A stretch of 33,324 nucleotides of DNA from assembly GCA_937914945.1 (NCBI GenBank), contig CALGJF010000069.1, positions 1-33,324 of the forward strand, given 5' to 3'. The position numbers were made by a program, and so were the translations under genes. Below, in pieces: positions 25,610 to 32,747 of this stretch. Positions within the stretch are counted from its first letter, which is position 1, and each line of letters begins with the position of its first letter. The notes beneath the pieces were generated by a model. The model had not been told where the DNA came from, ran no database searches, and was given only the letters and a program-made list of their open reading frames with translations. Source of the DNA: an uncultured Bacteroidales bacterium (GTDB taxonomy: Bacteria > Bacteroidota > Bacteroidia > Bacteroidales > Bacteroidaceae).

Positions 25610-25664
25610 ACCTGGGACCTCCAGATTATGAGTCTGTTGCTCTAACCAACTGAGCTAAAAGCCC
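25591..25664 (-). tRNA. tRNA-Met (anticodon CAU)
   Basis: 74 nt reading GGGCTTTTAGCTCAG at the 5' end. D arm GCTC/GAGC, anticodon loop CTCATAA, T arm CCAGG TTCAAGC CCTGG, acceptor end ATGGCCC plus discriminator A; CCA is not encoded. Two mispairs are visible: U6-U67 in the acceptor and A27-G43 in the anticodon stem. CAU could be elongator Met, initiator or Ile2 (lysidine); the U-G and U-U rich acceptor with a paired G1-C72 rules out a typical initiator. Confidence 0.85.
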
Positions 25665-25739
25665 GAGTATCTCTTTTGAAATACAGTGCAAAAGTAATAC
25701 ATTTTATTCACAGAAACAAGGTTTTTCCAAAAAAAAATA

Positions 25740-25747
25740 TATCTTCG
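25740..25747 (+). promoter_or_regulatory. -7 box TATCTTCG for the HAD/ribF operon
   Basis: TATCTTCG followed by CAG after an A9 run, 43 nt before the HAD gene ATG. No TTTG at -33. Confidence 0.5.
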
Positions 25748-25790
25748 CAGTTAAGTATGGTATTTTACCAAGTAAAAACAGCTTGCACAT

Positions 25791-26435
25791 ATGACTATAA
25801 GGAAGAAAAACATTGTATTTGACCTCGGTGGCATTTTGCTCGATATCCACCCGCAACAGACCTTTGAAGCATTTGCTGCGCTTGGTGCCGACAGAGCAAT
25901 ATTGAGCGAGGCATACACCCTTGCTAACAGCACCATGATGAATTACGAGAAGGGATTGATATCCACCGATGAGCTATATGATTATATAACTTCTCTTTTG
26001 CCGCAACACATTAAAGATATGTCTGTTACCGAAAGAGAAACCCGCCTGCACGATGCATGGTGTGCCCTCATTGGCGACTTGCCACTCTACAAATGGCAAC
26101 GCCTTACACAATTACGCGGGAAGGGGCACAAAATATTCCTTTTGAGCAACACCAACGCTGTGCATTGGAAACAGATAGCCATGAATATTGAGAATATAGA
26201 GGGGCGCAAGGTCGAGGAGTATTTTGACAAGATTTTCCTGTCATACGAAATGCACCATTGCAAACCCGACAAGGAGATATTCACACAGATGTTGCACAAA
26301 GCGGAAATAGAGCCCGACGACACCATATTTTTTGACGACTCCGCCGATAATTGCGCAGCTGCCCGCAGTGTGGGCATGGAGGCTGTGCTGATAGAGAGAA
26401 ATTCACAATGGGGAGACTTTTTAATGCAAGATTAA
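25791..26435 (+). CDS. HAD-superfamily phosphatase (YihX-like, HAD-IA)
   Basis: 214 residues. Motif I VFDLGGILLD with nucleophile Asp11; the second Asp of motif I is Gly, as in YihX-type members. Motif II LLSNTNAVHW, motif III Lys in HHCKPDKEIF, motif IV IFFDDSADN. Small-molecule phosphatase; it is 4 nt ahead of ribF, so it may act on a flavin-pathway phosphate such as the ribityl intermediate, but that is inference from context only. Confidence 0.88.
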   Translation: MTIRKKNIVFDLGGILLDIHPQQTFEAFAALGADRAILSEAYTLANSTMMNYEKGLISTDELYDYITSLLPQHIKDMSVTERETRLHDAWCALIGDLPLYKWQRLTQLRGKGHKIFLLSNTNAVHWKQIAMNIENIEGRKVEEYFDKIFLSYEMHHCKPDKEIFTQMLHKAEIEPDDTIFFDDSADNCAAARSVGMEAVLIERNSQWGDFLMQD

Positions 26436-26439
26436 TATT

Positions 26440-27363
26440 ATGGAGATTATAACCAACATAGACAATTTGACAGTTAAGCCCACAGCAGCCACCATAGGGT
26501 CTTACGACGGTGTTCACAAGGGGCACGTTGCCATGATTAAGGAACTGCGTACCGCAGCTGCCGAGCGAGGATTGCCCATTACGGTTATAACCTTTATGCA
26601 GCATCCGCGCATACTGTTTGGCGCAGAATGCGAGCCCTTCCTGCTCACGACAAACAAGGAGAAAACAGCCCTGCTGGAACAGGCCGGAGTGGAACGGTGC
26701 ATATTGCTCGATTTCGACAGCTACATGGCGGCAATGACAGCAGAGCGTTTCATGAAGGAGATATTGAAAGATAAACTCGGGGTGGAACTGCTGGCTGTGG
26801 GATACGACCACCACTTTGGTACCCCGCAAGAGGGTGAGGGCATCGAGGAATATATCTCCTATGGAAAGAAGATGGGTATCGATGTATTCCAAACAGCGCA
26901 ATACGCCCCCAATGGCAGCAATCTGAGTTCATCGGCTGTGCGCCGTGCCCTTGCCGCGGGAAATACCGATACTGCACAAAAGCTATTGGGCCGCCCCTAC
27001 TCGCTCGAAGGGAGTGTTACGCATGGTGCCGCGTTGGGGCGCAAGATAGGTTTCCCCACGGCAAACATAATTGTGAGCGACGAGATGAAGATGCTCCCCA
27101 AGGATGGCGTATATGAGGTTGCAGTAACTGTTGCCGGGAATCGCTACAAGGGGGTTATGAACATAGGTGTAAAACCCACCCTGCAAGGGGTGGATTTACG
27201 CACTGCCGAGGTTCATATTCTCGACTTTTCCGAGGATATCTATGGGCACAAGATTTCCGTTTCGTTCCTGCGCCGCCTGCGCGACGAGATTCCATTCAAC
27301 ACCATTGACGACCTTAAATTGCAGATTGGTGTGGATGTGGCGCGCGTGAAACGCGGTATATAA
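26440..27363 (+). CDS. ribF: Bifunctional riboflavin kinase / FAD synthetase
   Basis: 307 residues, normal length. N-terminal FAD synthetase domain with TIGSYDGVHKGHVAMI (usual GxFDGVHxGH, Phe replaced by Tyr), and SSSAVRRALAAGNT before the linker. C-terminal riboflavin kinase domain from about 185: LEGSVTHGAALGRKIGFPTA, KDGVYEV and VHILDFSEDIYG. It makes FMN and FAD from riboflavin. Starts 4 nt after the HAD gene. Confidence 0.96.
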   Translation: MEIITNIDNLTVKPTAATIGSYDGVHKGHVAMIKELRTAAAERGLPITVITFMQHPRILFGAECEPFLLTTNKEKTALLEQAGVERCILLDFDSYMAAMTAERFMKEILKDKLGVELLAVGYDHHFGTPQEGEGIEEYISYGKKMGIDVFQTAQYAPNGSNLSSSAVRRALAAGNTDTAQKLLGRPYSLEGSVTHGAALGRKIGFPTANIIVSDEMKMLPKDGVYEVAVTVAGNRYKGVMNIGVKPTLQGVDLRTAEVHILDFSEDIYGHKISVSFLRRLRDEIPFNTIDDLKLQIGVDVARVKRGI

Positions 27364-27421
27364 CCCCCAAAAAACAGCCGAAGATTACGCTCTACTATAT
27401 AAATCCTAAAATTTTACGACT

Positions 27422-28288
27422 ATGGGAAAAATTATTAAACGTATATACCTTTTTGCAACAGTGGCAAAACTGATTGCCTACTTCCTTATATACCAATTCA
27501 TTTTCACAATAGCCGGACAATACATAGCCTACCTGCTATACAAAACAGCCGTAGAGCCCGTTACATACAACGAGTTCGTATTGCAGGCAGCAGCGCAAGC
27601 AACCCAATACAAGGCTAACGGAATGGCAACAGGCATGTTGCTATCGTCGCTGATTATGATTGCCCACCTGCTTATCTTCAAATATGTACGCATAAACAAA
27701 GGATTCCTGCACGAGGTTAAGCGCAACGTACTCATCTTCTCTACCCTTTTTATAGGCAGCATGATGGTATTGTTTAATATTGTTGCCGTGTGGCTGGGAT
27801 TGGGGGATTACAATGCAGAGATAATAGAGTCTATGCTCACAAGCGGTGCGGGAATAATATCAATGGCAATCATTGCCCCGATATTGGAGGAGCTGCTCTT
27901 TCGTGGAGCCATACAAGGTTTTCTGCTGCATATATTCAATAACCCATGGGTGGGAATAATCATAGCCTCTCTACTCTTTGGTGTTATCCACGGCAACCCC
28001 ATTCAGATATTCTATGCCACATGCCTGGGAATAGGATTCGGTTGGATATACTACCGCACAGGCAGCCTGCTACCCGCAATCGTGGGGCACATTTTCAACA
28101 ACTCGCTTGCAGTTGCAAGTAATCTGCTGTATGGCCCCGACAGCACCGAGCAGATAATAAACAATACAAGTGCCGATATTACACTTGCCATTGTTGCCGC
28201 CATCTTCACAGCTATTCTGGCATACATAATAAACAAGATACAGCCCGCAGTGCCCAAGCCGTGGCACGAGGCAAGCGAGGTGCTGTAA
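27422..28288 (+). CDS. CPBP-family intramembrane metalloprotease (CAAX/Abi type)
   Basis: 288 residues, about eight membrane helices. All three family motifs are present: EExxxR at 156-161 (EELLFR), FxxxH at 186-190 (FGVIH), HxxxN at 223-227 (HIFNN). Glu-dependent membrane protease of the Rce1 class; targets unknown. 58 nt after ribF, possibly the same transcript, and followed by a strong terminator. Confidence 0.92.
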   Translation: MGKIIKRIYLFATVAKLIAYFLIYQFIFTIAGQYIAYLLYKTAVEPVTYNEFVLQAAAQATQYKANGMATGMLLSSLIMIAHLLIFKYVRINKGFLHEVKRNVLIFSTLFIGSMMVLFNIVAVWLGLGDYNAEIIESMLTSGAGIISMAIIAPILEELLFRGAIQGFLLHIFNNPWVGIIIASLLFGVIHGNPIQIFYATCLGIGFGWIYYRTGSLLPAIVGHIFNNSLAVASNLLYGPDSTEQIINNTSADITLAIVAAIFTAILAYIINKIQPAVPKPWHEASEVL

Positions 28289-28325
28289 CAAAACTTGGCA
28301 AGACTGTTAATCTTGCCAAGTTTTG
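28289..28325. terminator. Bidirectional terminator with a stop codon in its loop
   Basis: Perfect 15-bp stem, arms 28289-28303 and 28311-28325, 7-nt loop. It serves the convergent CPBP and esterase genes; the esterase stop codon (28307-28309) lies in the loop. Confidence 0.9.
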
Positions 28326-28921
28326 TTTATATCGGTACCCAACAGCTCCTGCAACAGAGGCAGAAGAGTGTTTTTTACAATCTTGTCGTTTAGGCGATGT
28401 TCACCACTGAACCAGCGGCAACGCTCCTCGCCATAGAGGCTTGCCATGAGGGGCTGGAAATGCACCACGGGGTCTTTATCGCCAAAGAGGCCTATCACCA
28501 ACCGTTTTTCCTCTTCGTTTATGCCGGCAAACTGCTCTTTCTCCATCAGTTTGAAACGCTCTACCACAGCCTTGTCTATGCGAAACTCTGTTGCACCGTC
28601 CTGCCGTTTGGAGGTATATTTATTGCGCCCCATCTTGCCAAAGAGCAGGGAACGGGACATCTCGAACGAAGGATTTACAACCACGCGAGGAACGCCCCAC
28701 AGCTGCTGTGTATACATGCCACCCATCGATGTGCCGACTACTATTTCGGGCTTTTCGCGCTCCACTATCGAGCGCAGCAACTCCAAGGCCTCAAAGGGAT
28801 CGACGGGGAGGTCGGGAGCTATCACTTGCCAATGGGGCAAATGGTGGCGCAACGCCATCACCGTTCCCGAACTGCCCGACGAGCCAAAGCCGTGGACATA
28901 CATCATTTTTCTTCTTTCCAT
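28307..28921 (-). CDS. YqiA/YcfP-like alpha/beta-hydrolase esterase
   Basis: 204 residues, usual length for the UPF0227 group. MMYVHGFGSSGSSG forms the oxyanion region, nucleophile Ser65 in GTSMGG, acid in LFGDKDPVV and His in FSGEHRLND, so the triad is complete. Small cytoplasmic esterase of unknown substrate. Follows trpB by 12 nt and may be co-transcribed with it. Confidence 0.88.
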   Translation of the reverse strand: MERRKMMYVHGFGSSGSSGTVMALRHHLPHWQVIAPDLPVDPFEALELLRSIVEREKPEIVVGTSMGGMYTQQLWGVPRVVVNPSFEMSRSLLFGKMGRNKYTSKRQDGATEFRIDKAVVERFKLMEKEQFAGINEEEKRLVIGLFGDKDPVVHFQPLMASLYGEERCRWFSGEHRLNDKIVKNTLLPLLQELLGTDINKTWQD

Positions 28922-28933
28922 CGTGTATTTATA

Positions 28934-30292
28934 TTATTCTATGAAAGAGCCTTTGAGGTTTTCTTCTATCTCCTCGTCGCTTATTGTGTGGTTACCAAGG
29001 CTGCCCGATATGTATTGATTGTACGAAGGCATATCCATAAGGCCGTGCCCCGAAAGAGCAAAAAGCAGCACCTTCTCCTCGCCACTCTCCTTGCACTTCA
29101 ACGCCTCGTTGATGGTTGCAGCTATGGCATGGCACGATTCAGGAGCGGGTACAATACCCTCGGCCTTTGCAAAGAGAAGCCCAGCCTTGAAGGAGTCGAG
29201 CTGACTTATATCAGCCGCCTCCATGAGACCGTCTTTAAGCAACTGCGACACAATGACACCGGCACCATGGTAGCGTAATCCGCCTGCATGTATATTGGCA
29301 GGCTTGAACTTGTGACCAAGCGAGAACATGGGCATAAGCGGGGTGTAACCCGTTTCATCACCAAAATCGTAGCAGAAACGGCCACGTGATAGTTTGGGGC
29401 ACGATTCGGGCTCGGCTGCTACGAAACGTGTCTTTTTACCCTCTTTTATATTGTGTCGCATGAAAGGGAATGCAAGGCCCGAGAAATTGGAACCACCTCC
29501 AAAACAGGCTATTACCACATCGGGGTACTCGCCTGCCATGGCCATCTGCTTCTCGGCCTCCAAGCCAATGATTGTCTGGTGCAGACTTACATGGCTCATA
29601 ACAGAACCAAGAGCATATTTGCAGTTGGGAGTGGTCATTGCAAGCTCCACCGCCTCGCTGATGGCAGTACCGAGAGAGCCTTGGTGGTTGGGCATCTGTG
29701 TAATTATATCCTTGCCGGCGCGGGTGGACATTGAGGGCGATGGTGTTACCTGCGCGCCGAATGCCTGCATCACACTGCGGCGGTATGGTTTTTGCTCATA
29801 GCTCAACTTCACCTGATAGACGGCACACTCCACACCAAATGCCTTGGCTGCGTATGAGAGGGCTGTGCCCCACTGCCCCGCACCTGTTTCGGTGGTTACA
29901 TTGGTGGTACCCTCTATCTTGCAGTAATATGCTTGCGGGAGGGCCGAATTGAGTTTGTGAGAACCCACGGGGCTCACACTCTCGTTTTTGAAATATATGT
30001 GAGCAGGGGTGCCCAATGCCTCTTCGAGCGCATAGGCACGCACAAGCGGTGTTGAACGATAGTAGCGATACATCTCCTGCACCGGCTCGGGGATATCAAT
30101 CCATGCATCGGTAAAGTTCAACTCCTGCTTTGCCGCCTCCTTTGTGAGCAGTTTGGAAAGCTCCTCAACCGTTATCGGTTCGCGGGTTTTGGGGTTAAGC
30201 ATAGGCTGCGGTTTGTTCACCATATCGGCCTGTATGTTATACCACTGTGTGGGAATCTCGTTCTCTTGCAGAAAAAATCGTTTCTGTTTCAT
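28934..30292 (-). CDS. trpB: Tryptophan synthase beta chain, TrpB2 type
   Basis: 452 residues from the ATG at 30292 (MKQKRFFLQENEIPTQWYNI); an upstream in-frame ATG at 30337 adds 15 residues unlike the family. The N-terminal extension is typical of TrpB2. PLP lysine in SPVGSHKLNSAL; ETGAGQWGTALS, CFGGGSNFSGLAFPF (PLP phosphate loop), and AAEPESCP are present. It joins indole and serine to tryptophan. No trpA or other trp gene lies beside it, as is common for TrpB2, which can salvage indole. Preceded by a Trp-rich leader ORF and hairpin (see 30461-30654). Confidence 0.94.
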   Translation of the reverse strand: MKQKRFFLQENEIPTQWYNIQADMVNKPQPMLNPKTREPITVEELSKLLTKEAAKQELNFTDAWIDIPEPVQEMYRYYRSTPLVRAYALEEALGTPAHIYFKNESVSPVGSHKLNSALPQAYYCKIEGTTNVTTETGAGQWGTALSYAAKAFGVECAVYQVKLSYEQKPYRRSVMQAFGAQVTPSPSMSTRAGKDIITQMPNHQGSLGTAISEAVELAMTTPNCKYALGSVMSHVSLHQTIIGLEAEKQMAMAGEYPDVVIACFGGGSNFSGLAFPFMRHNIKEGKKTRFVAAEPESCPKLSRGRFCYDFGDETGYTPLMPMFSLGHKFKPANIHAGGLRYHGAGVIVSQLLKDGLMEAADISQLDSFKAGLLFAKAEGIVPAPESCHAIAATINEALKCKESGEEKVLLFALSGHGLMDMPSYNQYISGSLGNHTISDEEIEENLKGSFIE

Positions 30293-30393
30293 AATAGTAT
30301 TGTTTATTTGTTCGTTCAATAATATAATAAGGAGCAATATAGTAGCCGGCCTGATATTTCTTGCATCCCGACGATGGAAGGAATCTCATAAAT

Positions 30394-30437
30394 GTGATAG
30401 TAGAGTTTTTTCGTTCTGCTCAAAATGAGACTATCAC
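30394..30437 (-). other. Second hairpin in the trpB leader
   Basis: GTGATAGT / ACTATCAC, a perfect 8-bp outer stem with a smaller CTCA/TGAG inner stem, between the attenuator-like hairpin and trpB. Role unknown; it may be an RNA stability or translation element. Confidence 0.4.
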
Positions 30438-30460
30438 AAAACTTGCCCATTCATCGGCTG

Positions 30461-30510
30461 TATAAAATAAGGAAGGACCAGCCCTGTGAGGCCGGTCCTT
30501 GTATTTTATA
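30461..30510 (-). terminator. Attenuator-like hairpin between the Trp leader peptide and trpB
   Basis: On the minus strand AAGGACCGGCC pairs with GGCTGGTCCTT (11 bp with one G-U, 6-nt loop), flanked by TATAAAATA / TATTTTATA that extend the stem and give a T-rich 3' side. It starts 28 nt after the leader stop codon and ends 169 nt before trpB. Confidence 0.75.
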
Positions 30511-30537
30511 AACTTGCTTGCTTACAGATACACACGA

Positions 30538-30600
30538 CTAACGCTCACGAGTGTTTCCCGAGATGCGCCACCACCAATATCTGTTTACATTACTTGCCAT
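30538..30600 (-). CDS. Putative trp operon leader peptide, three consecutive Trp codons
   Basis: 20 codons plus TAG, read as MASNVNRYWWWRISGNTRER. Three TGG codons in a row at positions 9-11, in a 20-residue ORF, directly after a good promoter (-7 box ends 24 nt upstream) and before a terminator hairpin, ahead of trpB. This is the layout of classical Trp attenuation, in which a ribosome stalled on Trp codons prevents termination. No strong ribosome site; AAGAGAA lies 14 nt upstream, and weak sites are normal in Bacteroidetes. Chance occurrence is unlikely but not excluded. Confidence 0.7.
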   Translation of the reverse strand: MASNVNRYWWWRISGNTRER

Positions 30601-30623
30601 AGCTGTTATCGTTCTCTTGGTTG

Positions 30624-30654
30624 CGAAGATATATATATTTTTTCTCCCTGCAAA
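30624..30654 (-). promoter_or_regulatory. trpB leader promoter: TTTG, 19 nt, TATCTTCG
   Basis: On the minus strand TTTG at 30654-30651, a 19-nt spacer and TATCTTCG at 30631-30624. This is the one promoter in the window with both Bacteroidetes elements at the consensus spacing. Predicted start near 30617, giving a leader of about 325 nt. Confidence 0.75.
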
Positions 30655-30679
30655 TATTTCTTTCGTTTTTTACAAGGAA

Positions 30680-31387
30680 TTATTCAAAATAGAACGAAAG
30701 GATTATCATCTTGGACACTATTTTATCCACCGACTGGGTGAATTTCAGATTGTTCTCGTCGAGAAGGTCTTTGCGGTCTTTATCGAGCACATCTACAAGA
30801 CTGAATGCAAACTTCAGTTCGGGAATCAGTTTGAAGAAGGGAAGGTAGAAATCGCAACCGAAGCCCACCTCGAACATGCAATCGAATTTCTTGAACAATA
30901 TCGGACGCTGTTTCTTCACAGTCAGGTTCATCATTGGAGCTATACCGGCTGTCAGGTAGGGGCGGTAGTTATTGAATCTCTCGGCAGAGTATTTTACATG
31001 CAACGGCATTGCCAAATAGGTGGTTTTCACCTGCTGACGCTCCTTATTGCCACTGTTCTGTTCGCGAAAATTTATGGTATTCTGCCCAAAATGGAGTGTA
31101 GGCAAGGCACGCAACGAAAAATGTGTGCTCAAACGCCAATCGGCAAGCACGCCCACAGTGAAGCCCGGATTATAGCTTGCAATATCGGCAAACCATTGCT
31201 CACCCGTCTCGGTAACAAAGCCGTTATTCATAAACTCCATATCCTGCATGTGGGCACCCACGAAGAAACCGTAGTGCAGACGACGATAGTCTATATATGG
31301 TTTATTCTGTACCTTGCGCTCCTGCGCAAACGAAGCAAGCGGAAGCACAAACAAAAGCAATATGTATATGATTCGTTTCATTGACAT
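30680..31387 (-). CDS. porT: PorT-family outer-membrane beta-barrel protein
   Basis: 235 residues with a signal peptide (IIYILLLFVLPLASFAQ), then alternating beta strands and a C-terminal SKMIILSFYFE ending in aromatic residues, as in outer-membrane barrels. NKPYIDYRRLHYGFFVGAHM is like the start of mature PorT, a type IX secretion component of Porphyromonas; related proteins also occur in Bacteroidales that lack the full system. The sorting tail at 19052-21304 is compatible with such a system. Start could also be the second ATG at 31381. Confidence 0.65.
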   Translation of the reverse strand: MSMKRIIYILLLFVLPLASFAQERKVQNKPYIDYRRLHYGFFVGAHMQDMEFMNNGFVTETGEQWFADIASYNPGFTVGVLADWRLSTHFSLRALPTLHFGQNTINFREQNSGNKERQQVKTTYLAMPLHVKYSAERFNNYRPYLTAGIAPMMNLTVKKQRPILFKKFDCMFEVGFGCDFYLPFFKLIPELKFAFSLVDVLDKDRKDLLDENNLKFTQSVDKIVSKMIILSFYFE

Positions 31388-31544
31388 CGGGGGGAATGGT
31401 TAGAGTATAATGTTACTTATTATCTTAAACTATAACGTATATTATAGACTTATATTGCAGTGCGAAGTTAAAAAAAGAGAGAATAGCAAAATGTAAAAAT
31501 ATGTTAAATACATTGTTTAATGGAGCTGATATTGCAAAAAGCAG

Positions 31545-31552
31545 TATCTTCG
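31545..31552 (+). promoter_or_regulatory. -7 box TATCTTCG for ferredoxin
   Basis: TATCTTCG followed by C, 33 nt before the ATG at 31586; excludes the earlier in-frame ATG at 31520. No TTTG at -33. Confidence 0.5.
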
Positions 31553-31585
31553 CTACCGGATAATACAAATTTAATATTTACAATT

Positions 31586-31753
31586 ATGGCTTACGTTATT
31601 TCAGATGACTGCGTTGCTTGCGGTACATGTATCGACGAGTGTCCTCAGGGTGCAATTTCAGAGGGTGAGAAATATTCTATCAACCCCGATATGTGCATCG
31701 ATTGCGGTTCTTGCGCAAGTGTTTGTCCTTCAGAGGCTATTCACGAGGGTTAA
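31586..31753 (+). CDS. 2[4Fe-4S] ferredoxin
   Basis: 55 residues, the classic clostridial-type length. Two CxxCxxCxxxCP motifs: CVACGTCIDECP and CIDCGSCASVCP, so two [4Fe-4S] clusters. Low-potential electron carrier, for example for pyruvate:ferredoxin oxidoreductase. Own promoter and terminator, so a single-gene transcript. Confidence 0.96.
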   Translation: MAYVISDDCVACGTCIDECPQGAISEGEKYSINPDMCIDCGSCASVCPSEAIHEG

Positions 31754-31778
31754 TTAACGCTGTAAACAAAAAACAGGT

Positions 31779-31810
31779 AAACAGCCTGCCTCATGAGGCA
31801 GGCTGTTTTT
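31779..31810 (+). terminator. Ferredoxin terminator
   Basis: Perfect 30-nt palindrome 31779-31808 (core GCCTGCCTCATGAGGCAGGC) followed by T5, 25 nt after the ferredoxin stop. Confidence 0.92.
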
Positions 31811-31829
31811 GGCTACCTACTATAATTAT

Positions 31830-31922
31830 ATGAAACTACTACTGCACATAATCATAAAATCAATAATACTCACAATTATAGGAGTGTTGGTATATCTTTT
31901 ATTCATAAATTTTATTGCGTAG
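31830..31922 (+). CDS. Possible 30-residue hydrophobic membrane peptide
   Basis: ATG at 31830 to TAG at 31922: MKLLLHIIIKSIILTIIGVL and then VYLLFINFIA, one membrane helix with a Lys at each side of the core. No clear ribosome site or promoter. It may be a small membrane protein or a type I toxin-like peptide, or a chance AT-rich ORF. Nothing else is supported in 31923-32057. Confidence 0.3.
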   Translation: MKLLLHIIIKSIILTIIGVLVYLLFINFIA

Positions 31923-32057
31923 GAGCAAGAACTCGACAGTTCATTTGCAACAATCCTATCGGCAACAAATTCACTACCAACAAGATTGCCACAGACGCAT
32001 CGCATTGATAAGCTAATAAACATTTGACAGCCAATAAAAAGGCGAGGAATAAAAAAA

Positions 32058-32083
32058 ATCCGACGCGCAGTGGCGCGTCGGAT
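32058..32083 (-). terminator. Rubrerythrin terminator
   Basis: Perfect 11-bp stem ATCCGACGCGC / GCGCGTCGGAT, AGTG loop, followed by T8 on the minus strand, 26 nt after the rubrerythrin stop. Confidence 0.92.
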
Positions 32084-32109
32084 AGCATATGTTTGCGGGA
32101 GAGTATTTA

Positions 32110-32649
32110 TTAATAGTTCTCGGGCTTAATCTGGAAGTATGCTTTGGGATGAGCGCATACGGGGCACATCTCGGGAGCCATCTTGCCAAAGTGCAAATGA
32201 CCGCAGTTGCGGCACTGCCATATGCAATCGTTGTCGCGGCTGAACACCACGCCACCCTGCACGTTCTGCAAGAGTTTCTTGTAACGCGCCTCGTGAGCAG
32301 CCTCAACCTTTGCTACCATTTCGAACATTGCGGCAATCTCCACGAAACCCTCCTCGCGAGCCTCTTTGGCCATTGTGGGGTACATATCGGTCCACTCGTA
32401 GTTCTCGCCTGCGGCTGCATCTACAAGATTCTCGGCTGTGCCCTCGATGCCGTGTACCAGCTTGAACCAAAGTTTAGCGTGCTCCTTCTCCTGGTCGGCT
32501 GTCTCCTGGAAGATAGCTGCTATCTGCTCAAAACCATCTTTTTTTGCTTTGCTTGCGTAATATGTGTATTTATTACGTGCCTGGCTCTCACCTGCGAACG
32601 CTGCCCACAAGTTAGCCTCGGTCTTTGTTCCTTTCAATGATTTGTCCAT
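32110..32649 (-). CDS. rbr: Rubrerythrin
   Basis: 179 residues. N-terminal four-helix diiron domain with the carboxylates and His in AGESQARNKY, QEKEHAKL, EEGFVEIAAMF and VEAAHEARY. C-terminal rubredoxin-like domain with CRNCGH and CPVCAHP for one Fe. Reduces hydrogen peroxide in anaerobes, with electrons from rubredoxin or ferredoxin. It lies 98 nt after the fumarase on the same strand. Confidence 0.96.
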   Translation of the reverse strand: MDKSLKGTKTEANLWAAFAGESQARNKYTYYASKAKKDGFEQIAAIFQETADQEKEHAKLWFKLVHGIEGTAENLVDAAAGENYEWTDMYPTMAKEAREEGFVEIAAMFEMVAKVEAAHEARYKKLLQNVQGGVVFSRDNDCIWQCRNCGHLHFGKMAPEMCPVCAHPKAYFQIKPENY

Positions 32650-32747
32650 AATCTTTAATTGTTAAATTGTTTATCCGTTGCAATTATCGCACTTTTTGGG
32701 GACAACTGCAATAGTTAATGTTAAAAAATACCTTAATTTTTCTTATT

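Noticed and set aside
30551..31384. 277-codon plus-strand frame opposite porT
   Set aside because: Shadow of the porT frame; runs across the trp leader promoter; no recognisable domain.
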